Assembly: GCA_964400125.1 (NCBI GenBank)
Contig: CAYNSR010000001.1
Coordinates: 124,001 to 188,000 of the forward strand
Source: Micavibrio sp964400125
GTDB lineage: Bacteria; Pseudomonadota; Alphaproteobacteria; Micavibrionales; Micavibrionaceae
Reading direction: 5' to 3'
DNA: 64,000 bases
The notes under the pieces are model-generated. The model worked only from the letters and a program-made list of their open reading frames with translations, searched no databases and was not told the origin of the DNA. Positions 51,148-59,170 of the stretch are shown here, piece by piece. Position 1 is the stretch's first letter. Every line of letters starts with the position of its first letter. A program made the position numbers and the translations under genes.

Positions 51148-51691
51148 TTTTCTCTGTCTTTGCGTTTGCACCGCGCTGATCTTCCTCAGCGGGTGCGCCG
51201 CGCACTCCGATTCCCCTTCCGGCGGGCCGCTGACGCCGCTACCCGGCGATCTGGCGCAAGACCCCGAAGACCATGTTCTCGATGCGGCGATACGGGACTA
51301 TCTGGTCGCCACGGGGGGGCCGCTTTTCACCCGCTACGATTTTACCCGCGTCGATCTCGACAATGACGGGCGGCGCGAAGGTCTGGTGATGATGAAGGGA
51401 CCGCATCATTACTGGTGCGACGCCAATGGCTGCTCCCTTCTGGTCTTCAGGGCGGCGGACGACCATTTTACCGTCGCGTCGGAAATTTTTCCGGTACGCG
51501 GACCGCTTTACGTTGGCGACACGATGTCCAAAGGCTGGCATGACCTGATCGTCCGGGTTTCAGGACAATCCTATGCCCCTGCCAAAAATGTCGCCCTGCA
51601 ATTCGACGGTACGCAATATCCGCGCAATCCGTTCTTTGAACCGGAAACGCAAATCTCTCTGGCCAATCACGGGGCGCGGCTTTTCCCGTAG
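51125..51691 (+). CDS. Hypothetical lipoprotein
   Basis: 188 residues. The signal peptide ends in a lipobox (FLSGCAAHS), so Cys 24 or so should be lipidated and the protein anchored in the outer or inner membrane. The mature domain has YDFTRVDLDNDGRREGLVMMKGPHHYWCDANGCSLLVF, with a D-x-D-N-D-G-R-R Ca2+-like loop as in FG-GAP-type proteins. The ATG at 51125 gives a clean signal peptide; a GTG at 51056 would not. It overlaps the fadE-like stop, so it may be co-transcribed by read-through. No family name can be given. Confidence 0.7.
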   Translation: MDRFYRFSFLCLCVCTALIFLSGCAAHSDSPSGGPLTPLPGDLAQDPEDHVLDAAIRDYLVATGGPLFTRYDFTRVDLDNDGRREGLVMMKGPHHYWCDANGCSLLVFRAADDHFTVASEIFPVRGPLYVGDTMSKGWHDLIVRVSGQSYAPAKNVALQFDGTQYPRNPFFEPETQISLANHGARLFP

Positions 51692-51761
51692 GGTCACAAT
51701 CTACTGATTTTAGAAAATAAAAAATTTGAATGAATGGGAATGCACCGCGCCCTTGATACCC

Positions 51762-51846
51762 TGTCATCCCGAGCGAAGTCGAGGTATCTGAGCAGACGGC
51801 AATTTGTCGGATCCCTCGACTTCGCTCGGGATGACAATCCTTATAG
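51762..51846. repeat. Intergenic palindrome with 23-bp perfect arms
   Basis: Arms 51762-51784 and 51824-51846 are exact reverse complements separated by 39 bp. The core CATCCCGAGCGAAGTCGAGG is a sequence type found between genes in many unrelated bacteria. It fills much of the 220-bp gap 51692-51911, which has no gene, and differs from the CCCCGG type at 25.7 kb while sharing TGTCAT ends. Confidence 0.85.
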
Positions 51847-51911
51847 AACCTTATGTTTATTATGGTTTTAGTGTCTTGTCTCGACAGTCAACAGGGGCTG
51901 AGCCTAAATGA

Positions 51912-52643
51912 TCAGGCCTTATCGAGCGTCATCAGAACGCGCAGCCCCGGCTTCATTCCAAGTTCTTCATTATAGCCGGGGGCAGAATGATAGAGCGGGT
52001 TGGCATGGAGTTCACCCTTATGAATGCTCATATGGTGGGGCTCGATTTGCTGGGCATATCGCCGGACATCATCAAATGATACTTTCATGCCATTCCAGCG
52101 ACTACCGTCTTCGTCGATACCGGACACAAAATTATGCAGATTGACGTGCTGGTCCGGCAGCCACAGGGTGTTCATATCCCCCATCAGGGTCTGTAGGCCG
52201 CGCATATCCATTGTGTTATCACGGTGCCAGACCAGATTATCCTTGGTTGCGCCGAGAACACGCAGCATCACATTGACCTGATCAAACCCGGTTGCATCAC
52301 GAAATAAAGCAACGCGCGTCTGTATATCACGCATCAGGGATTGGTATCCCTCCATCCGTGGCAAGACATTCTGATCAGATTCCGCAATCCGTCCATCGGC
52401 GCAATAAAAAAAAGCAACATCCCGGCCATACCCTGAATCACGGCCAAGGCCAGCCTTGATAAACCTGTTTTCTGCATCGAGATTCTTGAGATAGGCCGAC
52501 GTTTCCGGCGCAGGGGGCAAAAAGGCCGAGACGAGGTTGATATCCTCCCTTTTGATCTGGACCAGCGCGCTGGCAGCATCATTGGTCTCTGTTCCGATAA
52601 CCGCCTGTCTGAATGCTTCCCGGATCATGTCCGCCCCCGCCAT
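51912..52643 (-). CDS. Hypothetical protein, possibly DUF1826-like
   Basis: 243 residues, no signal peptide. The C-terminal half reads LVWHRDNTMDMRGLQTLMG ... NTLWLPDQHVNLHNF ... HKGELHANPLYHSAPGYNEE ... GLRVLMTLDKA, which follows the DUF1826 pattern of an H-x-D pair, an arginine-containing strand and a later H-S-x-P before a final strand. That layout suggests a cupin-like fold, perhaps metal-binding; the match is by eye. Starts at 52643 or 52628 are both possible. The gene is monocistronic, next to a palindrome on its 3' side. Confidence 0.55.
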   Translation of the reverse strand: MAGADMIREAFRQAVIGTETNDAASALVQIKREDINLVSAFLPPAPETSAYLKNLDAENRFIKAGLGRDSGYGRDVAFFYCADGRIAESDQNVLPRMEGYQSLMRDIQTRVALFRDATGFDQVNVMLRVLGATKDNLVWHRDNTMDMRGLQTLMGDMNTLWLPDQHVNLHNFVSGIDEDGSRWNGMKVSFDDVRRYAQQIEPHHMSIHKGELHANPLYHSAPGYNEELGMKPGLRVLMTLDKA

Positions 52644-52701
52644 CTCCTGTCACATTAGCCTGATCCTATTAAAATTATGTTAAATTATAGAATCTTGTTT
52701 T

Positions 52702-53178
52702 TCAGGAACGGGCATGTCCCCCTCTACCAAACAGACGACGCCAGAATCCCGACCTTTCCTTGTGGATCATATGATGAACATCGCGAACGGCACTTTTGTC
52801 TTCGTCGGCCAGTTCAAGCCCCATCGTATCCGTGATCGATTCATAATCAATCGTGCTGACATGGGATTTGTTGAGCGCCACCATGATTTTTTGTTCCTGC
52901 TCGGCAAAATCGCCGTCGCACCAGACCAGCGCCCGGGCATACTGGAAAAACTTGCTGCGATCTTTCTGGTCGGTAATCCGTTCGAACATCTTGCCAGTAT
53001 CCTGTGCGTGTTCCATATCGACTTCAAGAATATGGCGCTGCTCCTCGGTAAAGGGGTGGTCGGCCAGAATTTTGTAAAGAAATGACTTTTCCTGCGCCGT
53101 TACCACATGGTCGACATGGGCCATGGCAAAAACGGCACGCCACATGTAAAAACGGCTTTCGGTCATCGGCGCAGACAT
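52702..53178 (-). CDS. TerB-like (DnaJ/tellurite-resistance helical) domain protein
   Basis: 158 residues, all helical. RFYMWRAVFAMAHVDHVVTAQEKSFL and ARALVWCDGDFAEQEQKIM are the two pseudo-repeats of the TerB fold, each with an acidic pair (D-H-V-V-T-A-x-E and D-G-D-F-A-x-x-E) that can bind metal. Function in tellurite resistance is unproven for stand-alone members. GGAG precedes the ATG at 53178. It diverges from the LD-carboxypeptidase gene with 51 bp between starts. Confidence 0.7.
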   Translation of the reverse strand: MSAPMTESRFYMWRAVFAMAHVDHVVTAQEKSFLYKILADHPFTEEQRHILEVDMEHAQDTGKMFERITDQKDRSKFFQYARALVWCDGDFAEQEQKIMVALNKSHVSTIDYESITDTMGLELADEDKSAVRDVHHMIHKERSGFWRRLFGRGGHARS

Positions 53179-53229
53179 TGGATGGACTCCTTGTTGCGAC
53201 AACTATACTATTCTCCGGTGAGGTTGGAA

Positions 53230-54147
53230 ATGTCCATAAAACCGCCAGCACTGAAAAAAGGCGACCGGATCGGGATATTCTCCCCGTCCAGCACCGTGAC
53301 CCGGAAAGACATTGAACCGGGCATTGCCATCCTGCGTGAACGCGGATTCGACGTCTACGTCCACCCCCAGACTTTTGCACGACACAGGAGCGCCGCCGGG
53401 ACGGAGTGCGAAAAATCCGCTGCCCTGCATGATCTCTTTACCGACAAAAGCATCAAGGCGATTTTTGCCGCCGGGGGCGGAAACCACGCGCTCTGGCTGT
53501 TGCCGGAACCTGATTACAAAATCGCCCGCAAAAACCCGAAGATCGTCATGGGGTTCAGCGACAACACTGCCATCCTCAACGCCTTCAACGCCCGCGCCGA
53601 CCTAACCACCTTCCACGGCCCTGTGGTCAAATGGCTGCCGCGCACCGAAGACCCCGACCATTGCTTCGCCCTCCTCGCCGGAAAAAAGGTCATCTACCCG
53701 ATGAATGACGCAATCGTCTTGCACAAGGGCGCAGCGGAAGGGCGGCTGATTGGCGGCAACCTGACACTGGTCAATTACCTTGCAGGCACCCGATACCTGC
53801 CAAAAATGGACGGGGCAATTTTATTCGTCGAAGACATCAATGAAGAACTCAGCAATCTGGATCGGCTGTTCTGGAGATTGCGGACCATCGGCATACTGCA
53901 AAAAATCTCCGGGCTGGTGGTCGGCCAGATCACCGACCCGAAAGACACTGGCAAGCGCCCCTATGGTTTCAGCGTCACTGAAATTATCGAACGCAATATC
54001 GCGGGCCTTGCCATCCCCGTGGTGATGAACGCCCCCTTCGGCCATGTCGACCGTTTCTACACCATGCCCATCGGCAGTCCTGCAAAACTGAATGCACGGG
54101 GAAACAAGGTTTCTCTGGCGCTGACGGAACCCGCCGTAAGCATATAA
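53230..54147 (+). CDS. Muramoyltetrapeptide LD-carboxypeptidase (peptidase family S66)
   Basis: 305 residues. GDRIGIFSPSSTV starts the family N-domain; IVMGFSDNTAILNAF carries the nucleophilic Ser; the later ILFVEDINEELSNLDRLFWRL and NAPFGHVDRFYTMPIG supply the Glu and His of the Ser-Glu-His triad. S66 enzymes remove the terminal D-Ala from murein tetrapeptides during recycling, or, as MccF, inactivate microcin C. The former is the likely housekeeping role. GAGG lies 6 nt before the ATG at 53230; the upstream open frame overlaps the divergent TerB-like gene. Confidence 0.88.
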   Translation: MSIKPPALKKGDRIGIFSPSSTVTRKDIEPGIAILRERGFDVYVHPQTFARHRSAAGTECEKSAALHDLFTDKSIKAIFAAGGGNHALWLLPEPDYKIARKNPKIVMGFSDNTAILNAFNARADLTTFHGPVVKWLPRTEDPDHCFALLAGKKVIYPMNDAIVLHKGAAEGRLIGGNLTLVNYLAGTRYLPKMDGAILFVEDINEELSNLDRLFWRLRTIGILQKISGLVVGQITDPKDTGKRPYGFSVTEIIERNIAGLAIPVVMNAPFGHVDRFYTMPIGSPAKLNARGNKVSLALTEPAVSI

Positions 54148-54218
54148 TGCAGCTTTTTAATTATGGATAATTTTCCCTGCTGGATTTTCCTGAAAACCCG
54201 TGCCATATAAGCCGCATC

Positions 54219-54557
54219 ATGACCTTTGTTGTTACCGACGTCTGCATCAAGTGCAAATACACCGACTGCGTTGAAGTCTGCCCCGTGGATTGCTTTTACG
54301 AGGGCGAAAACATGCTGGTAATCCACCCGGATGAATGTATCGATTGCGGCGTCTGCGAACCGGAATGCCCGATTGATGCGATCAAGCCAGATTCCGACCC
54401 GGAAGCTGATAAATGGCTGGCACTGAACCGGGATTATGCCGCCCTGTGGCCGGTTATTACCCGGAAAAAAGACGCCCTGCCCGAAGCCGAGGAATTCAAA
54501 GACAAGCCGGACAAATACAAGGACTGGTTCAGCCCCAAACCGGGCGAAGGGGATTAA
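54219..54557 (+). CDS. fdxA: Ferredoxin FdxA, 7Fe-8S type
   Basis: 112 residues. The first cluster motif is C-x5/6-C with DVCIKCKYTDCVEVCPVDC, compatible with a 3Fe-4S site, and the second is CIDCGVCEPECPIDAI, a 4Fe-4S site. The ~50-residue C-terminal extension is typical of alphaproteobacterial and azotobacterial FdxA. It carries single electrons in the cytosol; the indolepyruvate oxidoreductase at 9304 would need such a partner. The fdxA-carD order here is widely kept in alphaproteobacteria. Confidence 0.93.
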   Translation: MTFVVTDVCIKCKYTDCVEVCPVDCFYEGENMLVIHPDECIDCGVCEPECPIDAIKPDSDPEADKWLALNRDYAALWPVITRKKDALPEAEEFKDKPDKYKDWFSPKPGEGD

Positions 54558-54664
54558 GATCGATTATCGCAACACAGAGACGCGAAATAACCAAAATTTT
54601 TAAAAAAATCCGCATTGACTCTGGAATAATCGCGGGAAAACGTTAATTTTTCCATAATTTTTAC

Positions 54665-54693
54665 TTGAAATTTAACACTTTTTTCATTATATT
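54665..54693 (+). promoter_or_regulatory. Strong sigma-70-type promoter of carD
   Basis: TTGAAA (54665-54670) and TATATT (54688-54693) are separated by exactly 17 bp in an A+T-rich stretch after fdxA. The start would be near 54700, giving a leader of about 140 nt. The leader contains an inverted pair ACGATAA/TTATCGT (about 54757-54802) that could fold. Inferred from sequence only. Confidence 0.55.
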
Positions 54694-54839
54694 CTCCCTA
54701 TGGCGGAACGGTGAAGCGGCTGCGGGGCATATCCATGATCCCCGTATCAGGATAAAACGATAACATATTAAAAATCCTGAGTTTTTATCGTATCGCCACA
54801 GGTTAGGGAACGACAACCGACGGAAGGTCTTAAATCATT

Positions 54840-55670
54840 ATGGCAACAGCAGCAAAAGCAACAAAAAACAAAACCTCCACCAAGGCAAAAACCGCAGCCA
54901 AGGCTGCCCCGGTGAAGGTTCAGGCAAAGGCGCAAGTCAAGACCGCCGCGAAGAAACCCGCCAAGACCCCGGTCAAGGCACAGGTCAAGACCGCACCGAA
55001 AACGCAGGTGAAGGTCAGCGCCGCCAAACCGGTATCCAAGGTTGCAACCAAACCCGAAGCGATCAAGGCTCCGGTCAAAACCGCCGGAAAACTTTCTTCG
55101 GTCAAAACATCAATCAAGGTTCCTAACGCCGTAGTCGGAAACGATAATGTTGATTTCGACGCGGGCGATTATGTGGTTTATCCGGCGCATGGCGTCGGCC
55201 AGATTGACGGTATCGAAACCACCGTCATTGGCGGCATGAAGGTCAGCCTTTACGCTATTACATTCGAAAAAGACCGTATGCGCTTGAAAATCCCGGTTTT
55301 TAAGGCAAAAACATCGGGCCTGCGCAAGCTCAGCTCGGCCAACCGCCTCAAGGATGCGATGAAGACCCTGCAGGGCCGCGCCCGCATCCGCCGCACGATG
55401 TGGAGCCGCCGTGCGCAAGAATACGAACTAAAGATCAATTCCGGTGACCCGGTTGCGATTGCCGAAGTCCTGCGTGATCTGAAGCGCAGCACGGATGATA
55501 CCGAGCAATCCTATAGCGAACGCCAGATATACCAGTCCGCCCTGCAACGTCTGGCCCGTGAACTGGCCGCTGTGCAGAGCATTACCGAAATTCAGGCGGC
55601 AGAAAAGCTGGAAGTCATGCTGGGCAAAGCCACGGTAACCGCCCCGGCAACGGAAGTGGCCGCCGCGTAA
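54840..55670 (+). CDS. CarD family transcriptional regulator with long basic N-terminal tail
   Basis: 276 residues. Residues 1 to about 104 are a Lys/Ala/Pro/Val tail of repeated KAQVKTA- and AKPVSK-like units. From 105 on is the RNA-polymerase-interacting CarD_CdnL domain (FDAGDYVVYPAHGVGQIDGIE), then a helical DNA-binding domain (ARIRRTMWSRRAQEYELKINSGD...). CarD binds the RNA polymerase beta subunit and stabilises open promoters, notably rRNA promoters. Most family members lack such a tail. It lies downstream of fdxA with its own promoter and is followed by an intrinsic terminator. Confidence 0.92.
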   Translation: MATAAKATKNKTSTKAKTAAKAAPVKVQAKAQVKTAAKKPAKTPVKAQVKTAPKTQVKVSAAKPVSKVATKPEAIKAPVKTAGKLSSVKTSIKVPNAVVGNDNVDFDAGDYVVYPAHGVGQIDGIETTVIGGMKVSLYAITFEKDRMRLKIPVFKAKTSGLRKLSSANRLKDAMKTLQGRARIRRTMWSRRAQEYELKINSGDPVAIAEVLRDLKRSTDDTEQSYSERQIYQSALQRLARELAAVQSITEIQAAEKLEVMLGKATVTAPATEVAAA

Positions 55671-55696
55671 CCTATTCCTTCCCAAGGAAGACAAGC

Positions 55697-55727
55697 AAAG
55701 GCGCAGGGACAAACCTGCGCCTTTTTT
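55697..55727 (+). terminator. Intrinsic terminator after carD
   Basis: An 11-bp perfect stem (55697-55707 with 55714-55724) with a 6-nt loop runs into a series of T, 27 bp after the carD stop. Confidence 0.85.
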
Positions 55728-55794
55728 GATTCCGGCATGATTGTTGTTATTAAAACCATCATAATGCTGATGCTGGCCCAGCCCCTTCCCCACG

Positions 55795-55998
55795 ATAAAA
55801 GCGGCAGCCTCTATTTTGGCAAAAGTTACCCGTGACAGGCTTATGGAACAATTATGCGCGCAGTTTCCTATGTATGACTGGAGCCGTAATGCCGGTTATG
55901 GCACGGCGATGCATCTAGTTGCCTTGCGAGAGCACGGTATAACCGATTATCACCGCCGTACGTTTGAACCCATCAAGTCATTGGTATCAGTAGCCTGA
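55795..55998 (+). pseudogene. rnhB: RNase HII C-terminal remnant
   Basis: An open frame from about 55795 reads IKAAASILAKVTRDRLME, YDWSRNAGYGTAMHLVALREHG and HRRTFEPIK. These are the last ~68 residues of ribonuclease HII, covering the AAASILAKVTRD helix and the GYGT...HRR-F-P motifs. The catalytic DEXGRG-type N-terminal half is absent: in frame there is a stop at about 55768, and no RNase HII sequence was seen in the other frames upstream before the carD terminator. A TTG at 55816 could start a 60-residue peptide, but it would be inactive. A functional copy is presumably elsewhere. Confidence 0.75.
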
Positions 55999-56004
55999 TT
56001 TTTA

Positions 56005-56250
56005 TTAAATGGGGCCATTGCTGAATCCATACACACCCCGTCCCTTAACAGAAATGATATGCGTGTTCCAGTTTATGCGGGAGTCGTATCCGTAAGGTTC
56101 AACTACAATGTCGTCCTCGGTTATGGGAGTTATCATAAATCGTCCAAGACTTTTTTGAACAGCACTCGTCAGCTCTGCGCGACTTGAGACTTCAAAAGCC
56201 GTTTGCATGCTTTCATTAAGGCTACCCCGATGCTCTCTTACCTTAACCAT
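56005..56250 (-). CDS. Small hypothetical protein
   Basis: 81 residues from the ATG at 56250, which has GAGG 5 nt upstream; a longer start at 56313 is possible. The sequence MVKVREHRGSLNESMQTAFEVSS followed by ITEDDIVVEPYGYDSRINWNTHIISVKGRGVYGFSNGP suggests a small alpha/beta domain; similar short proteins occur sporadically in bacteria. Base composition is lower in G+C than the neighbours. It lies convergent with the RNase HII remnant, so this stretch may be a site of gene gain and loss. Confidence 0.6.
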   Translation of the reverse strand: MVKVREHRGSLNESMQTAFEVSSRAELTSAVQKSLGRFMITPITEDDIVVEPYGYDSRINWNTHIISVKGRGVYGFSNGPI

Positions 56251-56332
56251 ATTGACCTCAATATATTTATGAAAATGTGTCACAACTATATATGGCGTCC
56301 TTTCAAAAAACAAACTAAATATCTATAGGAAG

Positions 56333-56872
56333 ATGATTTGTTTTCGGATCCTCCTTTCCCTGGCGATCTGCCTGGCCCTGATGACAGGATCAGGCGTTTT
56401 TGCCATGCAAAGCGCCGATACGGGCGCTGAACGCCAGCAAACCATCGTGGCCCGCATTGTCGTCCGGAAAGCGGAACGCCGCCTCTATCTCCTCGACGCG
56501 CAAGATAATACCGTGCGCAGTTATGCCATCATGCTCGGCCCCAATCCGGTCGGGCATAAAATGGAAATGGGTGACGGGCGTACGCCGGAAGGCAAATACA
56601 TTATCGACGCCCGCAATGAAAACAGCGCCTACCAGCGCTCTTTACGAATTTCCTACCCCGACGACGCCGACCGAAACGATGCCCGCAAACGCGGCGTTTC
56701 CCCCGGGGGCGATATCTTCATTCACGGCAAACCCAACGGCAAAAGCTGGATGTGGTGGAAATACAAAGAAGGTAAAGACTGGACCGAAGGCTGCATCGCC
56801 GTTTCCAATCAGGATATGCACGAAATCTGGGAACTGGTCGGAGAAGGCACAGAGATTGTCATCGAGCCATAA
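56333..56872 (+). CDS. L,D-transpeptidase (YkuD domain)
   Basis: 179 residues with a signal peptide (to about residue 24, GVFA). The YkuD catalytic signature is present as IFIHGKPNG and, 30 residues on, EGCIAVSNQDM with the nucleophilic Cys and the upstream His. Such enzymes make 3-3 peptidoglycan cross-links or attach lipoproteins in the periplasm. The short single-domain form resembles ErfK/YafK-type proteins. AGGAAG precedes the ATG. Confidence 0.9.
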   Translation: MICFRILLSLAICLALMTGSGVFAMQSADTGAERQQTIVARIVVRKAERRLYLLDAQDNTVRSYAIMLGPNPVGHKMEMGDGRTPEGKYIIDARNENSAYQRSLRISYPDDADRNDARKRGVSPGGDIFIHGKPNGKSWMWWKYKEGKDWTEGCIAVSNQDMHEIWELVGEGTEIVIEP

Positions 56873-56988
56873 TTTCCCTGTGAAGAATCAAACCGTTCCC
56901 CCCTTGTATGCCGATTCGCATCGCGTATACTAAACTGATTCGGGAAACACTTTCCTTACCCCTCCTCCACCGCCTCCGGTTTTAAACC

Positions 56989-57825
56989 TTGCCCCGCGAT
57001 ATTACACATAACGATACAGACGATTCCCGCTTTGCCTCATTGCGGCAACCGCAGCGCATCTGGGCAATTCCGGCGGTGCATGCCGAAGCCGAGAAGCTGA
57101 TAGCGCTGCATGATCAGATTTTCGACCACATCACACCGGGCGACCGCATCCTTTATCTCGGCAATGTCATCGGCATGGGGCCACAGCCGCGTGAAACGCT
57201 TGATGAAATTCTGACCTTCCGCCGCTCGGTTTTGGCCCTGCCCGGTGTGGTGCCGAAAGATTTTATCTATCTGCGCGGCGGTCAGGAAGAAATGTGGGAA
57301 AAACTGCAACAGGTGCAATTTGCACCAAACCCGCAAGACGTCCTGCGCTGGATGCTGGATAACGGCATGGCACAGGTTCTCGAATCCTATGGTATCAAGG
57401 CACGCACCGGGTTATATGCCGCATGTGAAGGCGTCATGGCCCTGACCCGCTGGACCGCCGCCGTCCGCAGCGCCATCCGCCGCAATCCCGGACACGATAT
57501 TTTCCAGTGCCAGTTGCGCCGCGCCGCCTACACCGCCCCCGGCGCTGGCCGCGATCCGATTTTATTTGTCCACGCCGGGATCAACCCGCAGCGCAATTTA
57601 CAAAATCAGGGCGATACCCTGTGGTGGGGCGGGCAGGATTTCAACGCTCTGGATACACCACCGGCCCCGTACAGAAAAGTCATTCGTGGCTTCGACCCGA
57701 ACCATGGTGGCCTGCATATGAATGCCGCTACCGCAACCATCGATGCCGGATGCGGCTACGGCGGCAGCCTGATCTGCGCGGCGTTCGATATCAACGGGGA
57801 TGTGACAGGACTCCTCGAATCATAA
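56989..57825 (+). CDS. Calcineurin-like metallophosphatase family protein
   Basis: 278 residues, starting at TTG 56989 because no ATG lies nearby. IWAIPAVHAEAEKLIALHDQI resembles motif 1 of diadenosine tetraphosphatase/PrpE-type phosphoesterases (G-D-x-H-G replaced by P-A-V-H-A). PGDRILYLGNVIGMGPQP matches the second motif with N where D is usual, YLRGGQEE fits the GNHE motif with GGQEE, and LFVHAGINP and GFDPNHGG match the later histidine motifs. Several metal-binding residues therefore deviate, and activity is uncertain; a non-catalytic or altered-metal relative is possible. Confidence 0.65.
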   Translation: MPRDITHNDTDDSRFASLRQPQRIWAIPAVHAEAEKLIALHDQIFDHITPGDRILYLGNVIGMGPQPRETLDEILTFRRSVLALPGVVPKDFIYLRGGQEEMWEKLQQVQFAPNPQDVLRWMLDNGMAQVLESYGIKARTGLYAACEGVMALTRWTAAVRSAIRRNPGHDIFQCQLRRAAYTAPGAGRDPILFVHAGINPQRNLQNQGDTLWWGGQDFNALDTPPAPYRKVIRGFDPNHGGLHMNAATATIDAGCGYGGSLICAAFDINGDVTGLLES

Positions 57826-58121
57826 AAAAGTTCCATTTTTATTCAAAAAATAAAAGCATTATTGTTTCAGAAAAATTCCTTCCTCTATCAGAATATTGCA
57901 ACGAAAAAATTCTACTCCTGTGACTGGAATATATTTATCCGCTTGTAAAACAAGCCTTTAAGTGCGCGGCAATCGTGTTGCCTGCAATATTGAAATCACC
58001 CCTGAATAGCCTACAAGGTGCCACATTCCTGCCCCGATTGGGGACGAGGATTAATCCATGAGGAATGGTAGCGCGTATAAGTGACATACGAGGCGCTTCG
58101 TAATCAGGAAAGGGACTTGCG
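57826..58121. other. Upstream region of rpoH
   Basis: A 296-bp gap without a gene. It starts A+T-rich, has a short GCTTGT...ACAAGC hairpin near 57943-57957, and becomes G+C-richer toward the rpoH ribosome site (GGAAAGGGA, about 58107-58115). A long leader could allow temperature- or structure-dependent control of rpoH translation, but no specific thermosensor fold was established and promoter boxes were not convincing. Confidence 0.4.
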
Positions 58122-59009
58122 ATGGCTTACATTGACGACCAAGGCACACAAAAGGCCAATCTGAGCTATATTCGCAACTCGATGAGCGAGCCTTTGCTCG
58201 AAAAAGAGCATGAGCTTGAGCTGGCGCGCCGCTGGCGGCACAAGGGCGATGAAAAGGCTCTGCACGAGTTGGTATCATCCTATATGCGTCTGGTCGTGGC
58301 CATGGCGTCGAAATTCCGCAATTATGGGTTGCCGCTGGGCGATTTGATCCAAGAGGGCAATATCGGGCTGATGCAGGCCGCGAACCGCTTCGAACCTGAA
58401 CGCGAGGTGCGCTTTTCAACCTATGCCACATGGTGGATACGCTCCGCGATGCAGGATTATGTTTTGAGGAACTGGTCGATCGTGCGCACCGGCACTACGG
58501 CGGCACAAAAATCCCTCTTCTTCAACCTGCGCCGTCTGCGCGCAAGAATTGAATCATCGAATGAACGCGAAGGGCTGGGCAGCGAAGGCCGCGCCCGCAT
58601 CGCCAAGGAACTTGGCGTCAATATCAAGGATGTCGAAGAGATGGAAGGACGCCTGTCAGGATCTGACAACTCCCTGAACGCCCGTATCGGCGAAGACGGC
58701 GAGGAAGAATGGCAAAGCTTCCTTGCCGATGACCGCCCCAACCCGGAAGATGTCGTCATCGGCATGCGCGATGCCCGGACCCGCTCGCAATGGCTGGAGG
58801 ACGCCTTGCGCGAATTATCCGCCCGCGAACAGACCATCATCCGCGAACGGCATCTCGGGCAGGAGACTGTTACGCTGGAGGACCTCGGCAAGGAACTCGG
58901 CGTCAGCAAGGAACGAGTCCGGCAACTGGAACAACGCGCCATCAGCAAGCTGCGTGAATCCATCGGCAAACATTTAACCAGCAAGGAAGATCTGTTCTTC
59001 GGAACATAA
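58122..59009 (+). CDS. rpoH: RNA polymerase sigma factor RpoH (sigma-32)
   Basis: 295 residues. Region 2 is FRNYGLPLGDLIQEGNIGLM and FEPEREVRFSTYATWWIRSAMQDYVLRN. The RpoH-specific box AAQKSLFFNLRRLRARI lies near residue 125-145. Region 4 helix-turn-helix is LEDLGKELGVSKERVRQLEQRAISKLRE. It directs transcription of heat-shock genes. In many bacteria FtsH degrades this factor; an ftsH gene is in the window. A terminator follows 29 bp after the stop. Confidence 0.95.
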   Translation: MAYIDDQGTQKANLSYIRNSMSEPLLEKEHELELARRWRHKGDEKALHELVSSYMRLVVAMASKFRNYGLPLGDLIQEGNIGLMQAANRFEPEREVRFSTYATWWIRSAMQDYVLRNWSIVRTGTTAAQKSLFFNLRRLRARIESSNEREGLGSEGRARIAKELGVNIKDVEEMEGRLSGSDNSLNARIGEDGEEEWQSFLADDRPNPEDVVIGMRDARTRSQWLEDALRELSAREQTIIRERHLGQETVTLEDLGKELGVSKERVRQLEQRAISKLRESIGKHLTSKEDLFFGT

Positions 59010-59037
59010 CCCCGTTCGTGTCCCCCCACGAAGCCCA

Positions 59038-59068
59038 CCCCTCCGGCTCCCCCGCCGGAGGGGGTTTT
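59038..59068 (+). terminator. Intrinsic terminator after rpoH
   Basis: A 10-bp perfect stem (59038-59047 with 59054-59063) followed by GTTTTC on the plus strand, shortly after the rpoH stop. Confidence 0.85.
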
Positions 59069-59104
59069 CTTATAGGGGCACGAGCTATTGATTATCAAAA
59101 GGAT

Positions 59105-59152
59105 TGTCATCCCTCGGCTACGCTCGGGATGACACGGTATTGAGGGATGACA
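59105..59152. repeat. Short palindrome with a partial extra half
   Basis: 59105-59134 has 9-bp TGTCATCCC/GGGATGACA arms around a short centre, and a third partial copy (GAGGGATGACA) follows at 59142-59152. The sequence is close to the CATCCCGAGCGAAG type at 51.8 kb but shorter. It sits between the convergent rpoH and M48 protease genes. Confidence 0.65.
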
Positions 59153-59170
59153 AGTGTTTGTCAGGTGATC

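Noticed and set aside
52702..54147. Tellurite-resistance or microcin-immunity locus
   Set aside because: Only single TerB-like and S66 genes are present, with no ter cluster or microcin genes; housekeeping roles are likelier.
55816..55998. Intact small gene starting at TTG
   Set aside because: The sequence is the C-terminus of RNase HII and similarity continues upstream of the TTG, so a truncated remnant explains it better.
57826..58121. Heat-shock-type promoter or RNA thermometer ahead of rpoH
   Set aside because: No pair of boxes with proper spacing and no convincing ribosome-site-masking fold could be established by eye.
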